This document shows positions 62,121 through 64,000 of a DNA stretch of 64,000 nucleotides, piece by piece. The notes beneath the pieces were generated by a model. It did no database searches and was not told where the DNA came from. It was given only the letters and a program-made list of their open reading frames with translations. A program made the position numbers and the translations under genes. The first letter of the stretch is position 1, and each line of letters opens with the position of its first letter. Origin of the DNA: Varanus komodoensis (taxonomy: Eukaryota > Chordata > Lepidosauria > Squamata > Varanidae); assembly GCF_004798865.1 (NCBI RefSeq), contig NW_025336481.1, forward strand, positions 26,282,966-26,346,965, written 5' to 3'.

Positions 62121-63377
62121 CATTTTACACTGTGCTCATACAGAGGACTTATGTGACAAAGAAATGCCCAGGACTTCAATGTAGCCTAGCTGAATCCAGT
62201 AAGTCCCAATGGTGCTCAGTTCCAAGTTCCATTCAGGAATGACACCAATTTATGCGGAATGGCACTTTTCAATGTCCGATGCCAGCAATTGCCATAGAAG
62301 GTTCATATACCTTTCCAAAATAGTCTCTATGCAGCAGCCCATGCCAGAGAAGTTGTTTATCCCTTATCCATGCTGGACTACAGAAATGGATTACATGGTT
62401 TGCACATTGGGTGTATATCTTTCTATCAAGTCGTTGATGCTTCTATTGCACCCCTCATTTGAAGAATGGCCAGCATCTTGCTGTTCAGAATGTTGCTTGG
62501 TCTGTTCTCACCCTCACCTCACTAAAATTCTCTGTATGTAGGCAGAGCCCAGGAGTACTCTGTCAAGGCAAGGTCTGGAATAGGACAGGGAGAGGGCAAA
62601 GTGCCCAGACACACAAAAGGTAGGGCTGTGCATACACAGTGTTGTCCCTTCACTCATATTAAGTCTTCTGCATTCCGGCAGACTCTGAATTCTTAAAAGT
62701 ACGAAGACAGTCAGAATATTAGAGAAAGCTTTCTCCACACTTGCAGAAATTGTAAACACATCAGTGTAGACTATGAGAACATGTGCTATACTATTGGCAT
62801 ATTAGAATTTTTCAGAAAAATGTTTTGTTGTCACATGGAACTGCTTCTGTATGGCTGTGCAGCAAGCAGCTCTCATGCCTCTGTTTATACAGAACAGGAA
62901 TGAGGCCTATATTAGAGTAAGATTACAAGTAAGTGAACATGTTTGACAGAACTGTGAAAACTTTTCTCGATGTGCATCAAACCCTCTGCCTAAAGAACTT
63001 TTCTTCCTTACAGAGCTGCTTTTCTGAAAACATGTTTGAACTATTTCTTTGTAAACTGTCAGGCATTAACAAAAAGAAAATGCTGCTGTCCCACCCTTGT
63101 TTTTACTTTCCCGATTCTCTGATGATTCTAAATGCAGATTGCACAGGGCAGGTAGAACAGGAGGAAATGGCGTGCTTTCAGGTACAAACAAAATGTAGGC
63201 TAGAATAAGACCATGTGTGCAAGAGGAAAAGAATGGGGTAGTATCAGTTTTTCAGAAGGGTAAGTCACACAAATTTTGGCAATGAACTGAGTTCATTAGG
63301 ATTGGACTTTTGAATGAATTTATATGCCTGCTTCTATTCACCTTACTTTAATTTGATTTGAAAAGATTTTCTTTCAG
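62121..63377. other. Non-genic stretch
   Basis: No gene recognised. The 110-codon frame at 62209-62541 and the 91-codon frame at 62933-63208 show no domain I know. Confidence 0.4.
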
Positions 63378-63620
63378 GAGGAATCATAGAAGCACAGAAC
63401 TATAGAATTGGAAGTGGCCATGAAGGCCATTGTGTCCAACCCCTTGCTGTTGCAGGTCACCATCCCACTCAGATGGCTGTCCAGTTTCTTTTTGAATTTC
63501 TCTAGTTGGGAAAGCCCACGACCTCTCTAGGCAGCTGGTTCCACTGTTGTATTGCTCTGACAGTGAGGAAACTTTTCCTGATCTCTTGCCTGAATCTGGG
63601 TTGTCGCAACCTGAGCTGAT
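63378..63620 (-). mobile_element. CR1 LINE 3' end, reverse strand
   Basis: On the + strand it begins 'aatcatagaagcacagaact' and 'atagaattggaagtggccat', the reversed CR1 terminus with decayed ATTCTATG repeats. It continues through 'tgtccaaccccttgctgttg', 'ctctaggcagctggttccac' and 'gacagtgaggaaacttttcc', which match the reverse of the CR1 3' UTR. Same general lineage as the copy at 1-519. Confidence 0.85.
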
Positions 63621-64000
63621 TATTCCATGTACTACACTCTTAATTTGCAATTAAGAAATCAGGCAATTATGTACAAAATTCAGTAAAAATAAATATGATG
63701 AAAATAGCAGTTCACACAGTTCAGATGTTAAAAGTTCACTTACATAGTTTAGGTATTGAGACTGAGCAAAAATAATTTATCCCAGTCAGGCATTTACATT
63801 CAATCAGTTACATTCAATCCATGGAGAATGGTTGCCATTCAGTGTAGACAGCCCTGAGCTATTGAAGAGGCCAGTGGCTTAGCTCAATATAGAGAGAGCA
63901 GGGAGCTTCCTAGGTTACTATAGTGTTGTGACTTAAGTAAGACAAAACATTATCATTCCAATGAGCTGTCAAGCCAAAAAAAAAAAAAAAAAGGTGAACT
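63621..64000. other. Non-genic stretch with poly-A at 63976-63992
   Basis: AT-rich, nothing recognised. The 17-A run near the window end is not preceded by a recognisable SINE or processed-gene body. Confidence 0.5.

Noticed and set aside
63976-63992. Poly-A run as the tail of a processed pseudogene
   Set aside because: No coding or SINE sequence precedes it.
1-64000. Endogenous retroviruses, other LTR elements, Polintons, CRISPR arrays, bacterial-type operons
   Set aside because: No LTR pair, primer-binding site, virus-like protein signature, spacer array or dense coding was seen anywhere in the window.

Overview
This 64 kb window looks like non-coding DNA from a reptile, most likely a squamate (lizard or snake). 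The evidence is its repeats: CR1 LINE 3' ends with the ATTCTATG or TTCTTATG end signature, L2-type LINE C-terminal fragments, tRNA-derived SINEs of the Sauria/MIR type, a 5S-rRNA-derived SINE, short hAT-type MITEs, many microsatellites and an AT-rich background. This rests on remembered family consensus sequences; no search was run. I found no host exon, tRNA, rRNA or other RNA gene. Every open frame is either inside a repeat or short and unconvincing. The window is best read as a gene desert or one very large intron.

Layout. 1-519: 3' end of a CR1 LINE cut by the window edge. 520-23690: mostly unique AT-rich DNA with scattered hAT-type MITE remnants (9255, 11590, 20223), a possible MIR copy, an L2 tail and short tandem repeats. 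23693-24040 and 28868-28982: CR1 ends. 25919-26112: a (GGAAA)n tract containing a 100-N assembly gap. 32687-33090: a pogo/Tigger-type DNA transposon remnant that resembles mammalian Tigger1. 34690-34921: a MIR-like SINE. 36725-37583: a (CA)n tract, an L2 tail and two CR1 3' ends, all three LINE ends in one orientation. 37584-42746: a long repeat-poor stretch, possibly with conserved non-coding elements.

42747-63620 is the most repeat-rich part. It holds a Sauria-type SINE (42747), an L2 copy with an uninterrupted 162-codon C-terminus (48838-49508) facing another L2 tail (49612), an old L2 reverse-transcriptase fragment (50755-51775), an internally deleted CR1 (52786-53646), a SINE abutting an L2 (55652-56246), the composite structure at 56294-57816, a 5S-derived SINE (58607) and a reverse-strand CR1 (63378).

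The most unusual object is 56294-57816: two direct copies of a 360-370 bp hAT-like MITE flanking an array of about 178-bp satellite monomers. The 8-bp flanks are swapped between the copies. The outer pair match each other 7/8, and the inner pair match each other 7/8 and rejoin one satellite monomer exactly. That pattern suggests composite transposition, or homologous recombination between a resident MITE and a (possibly circular) satellite molecule carrying the same MITE.

No endogenous retrovirus, other LTR element, Polinton or CRISPR array was recognised. The window contains no operon or gene system whose parts work together.
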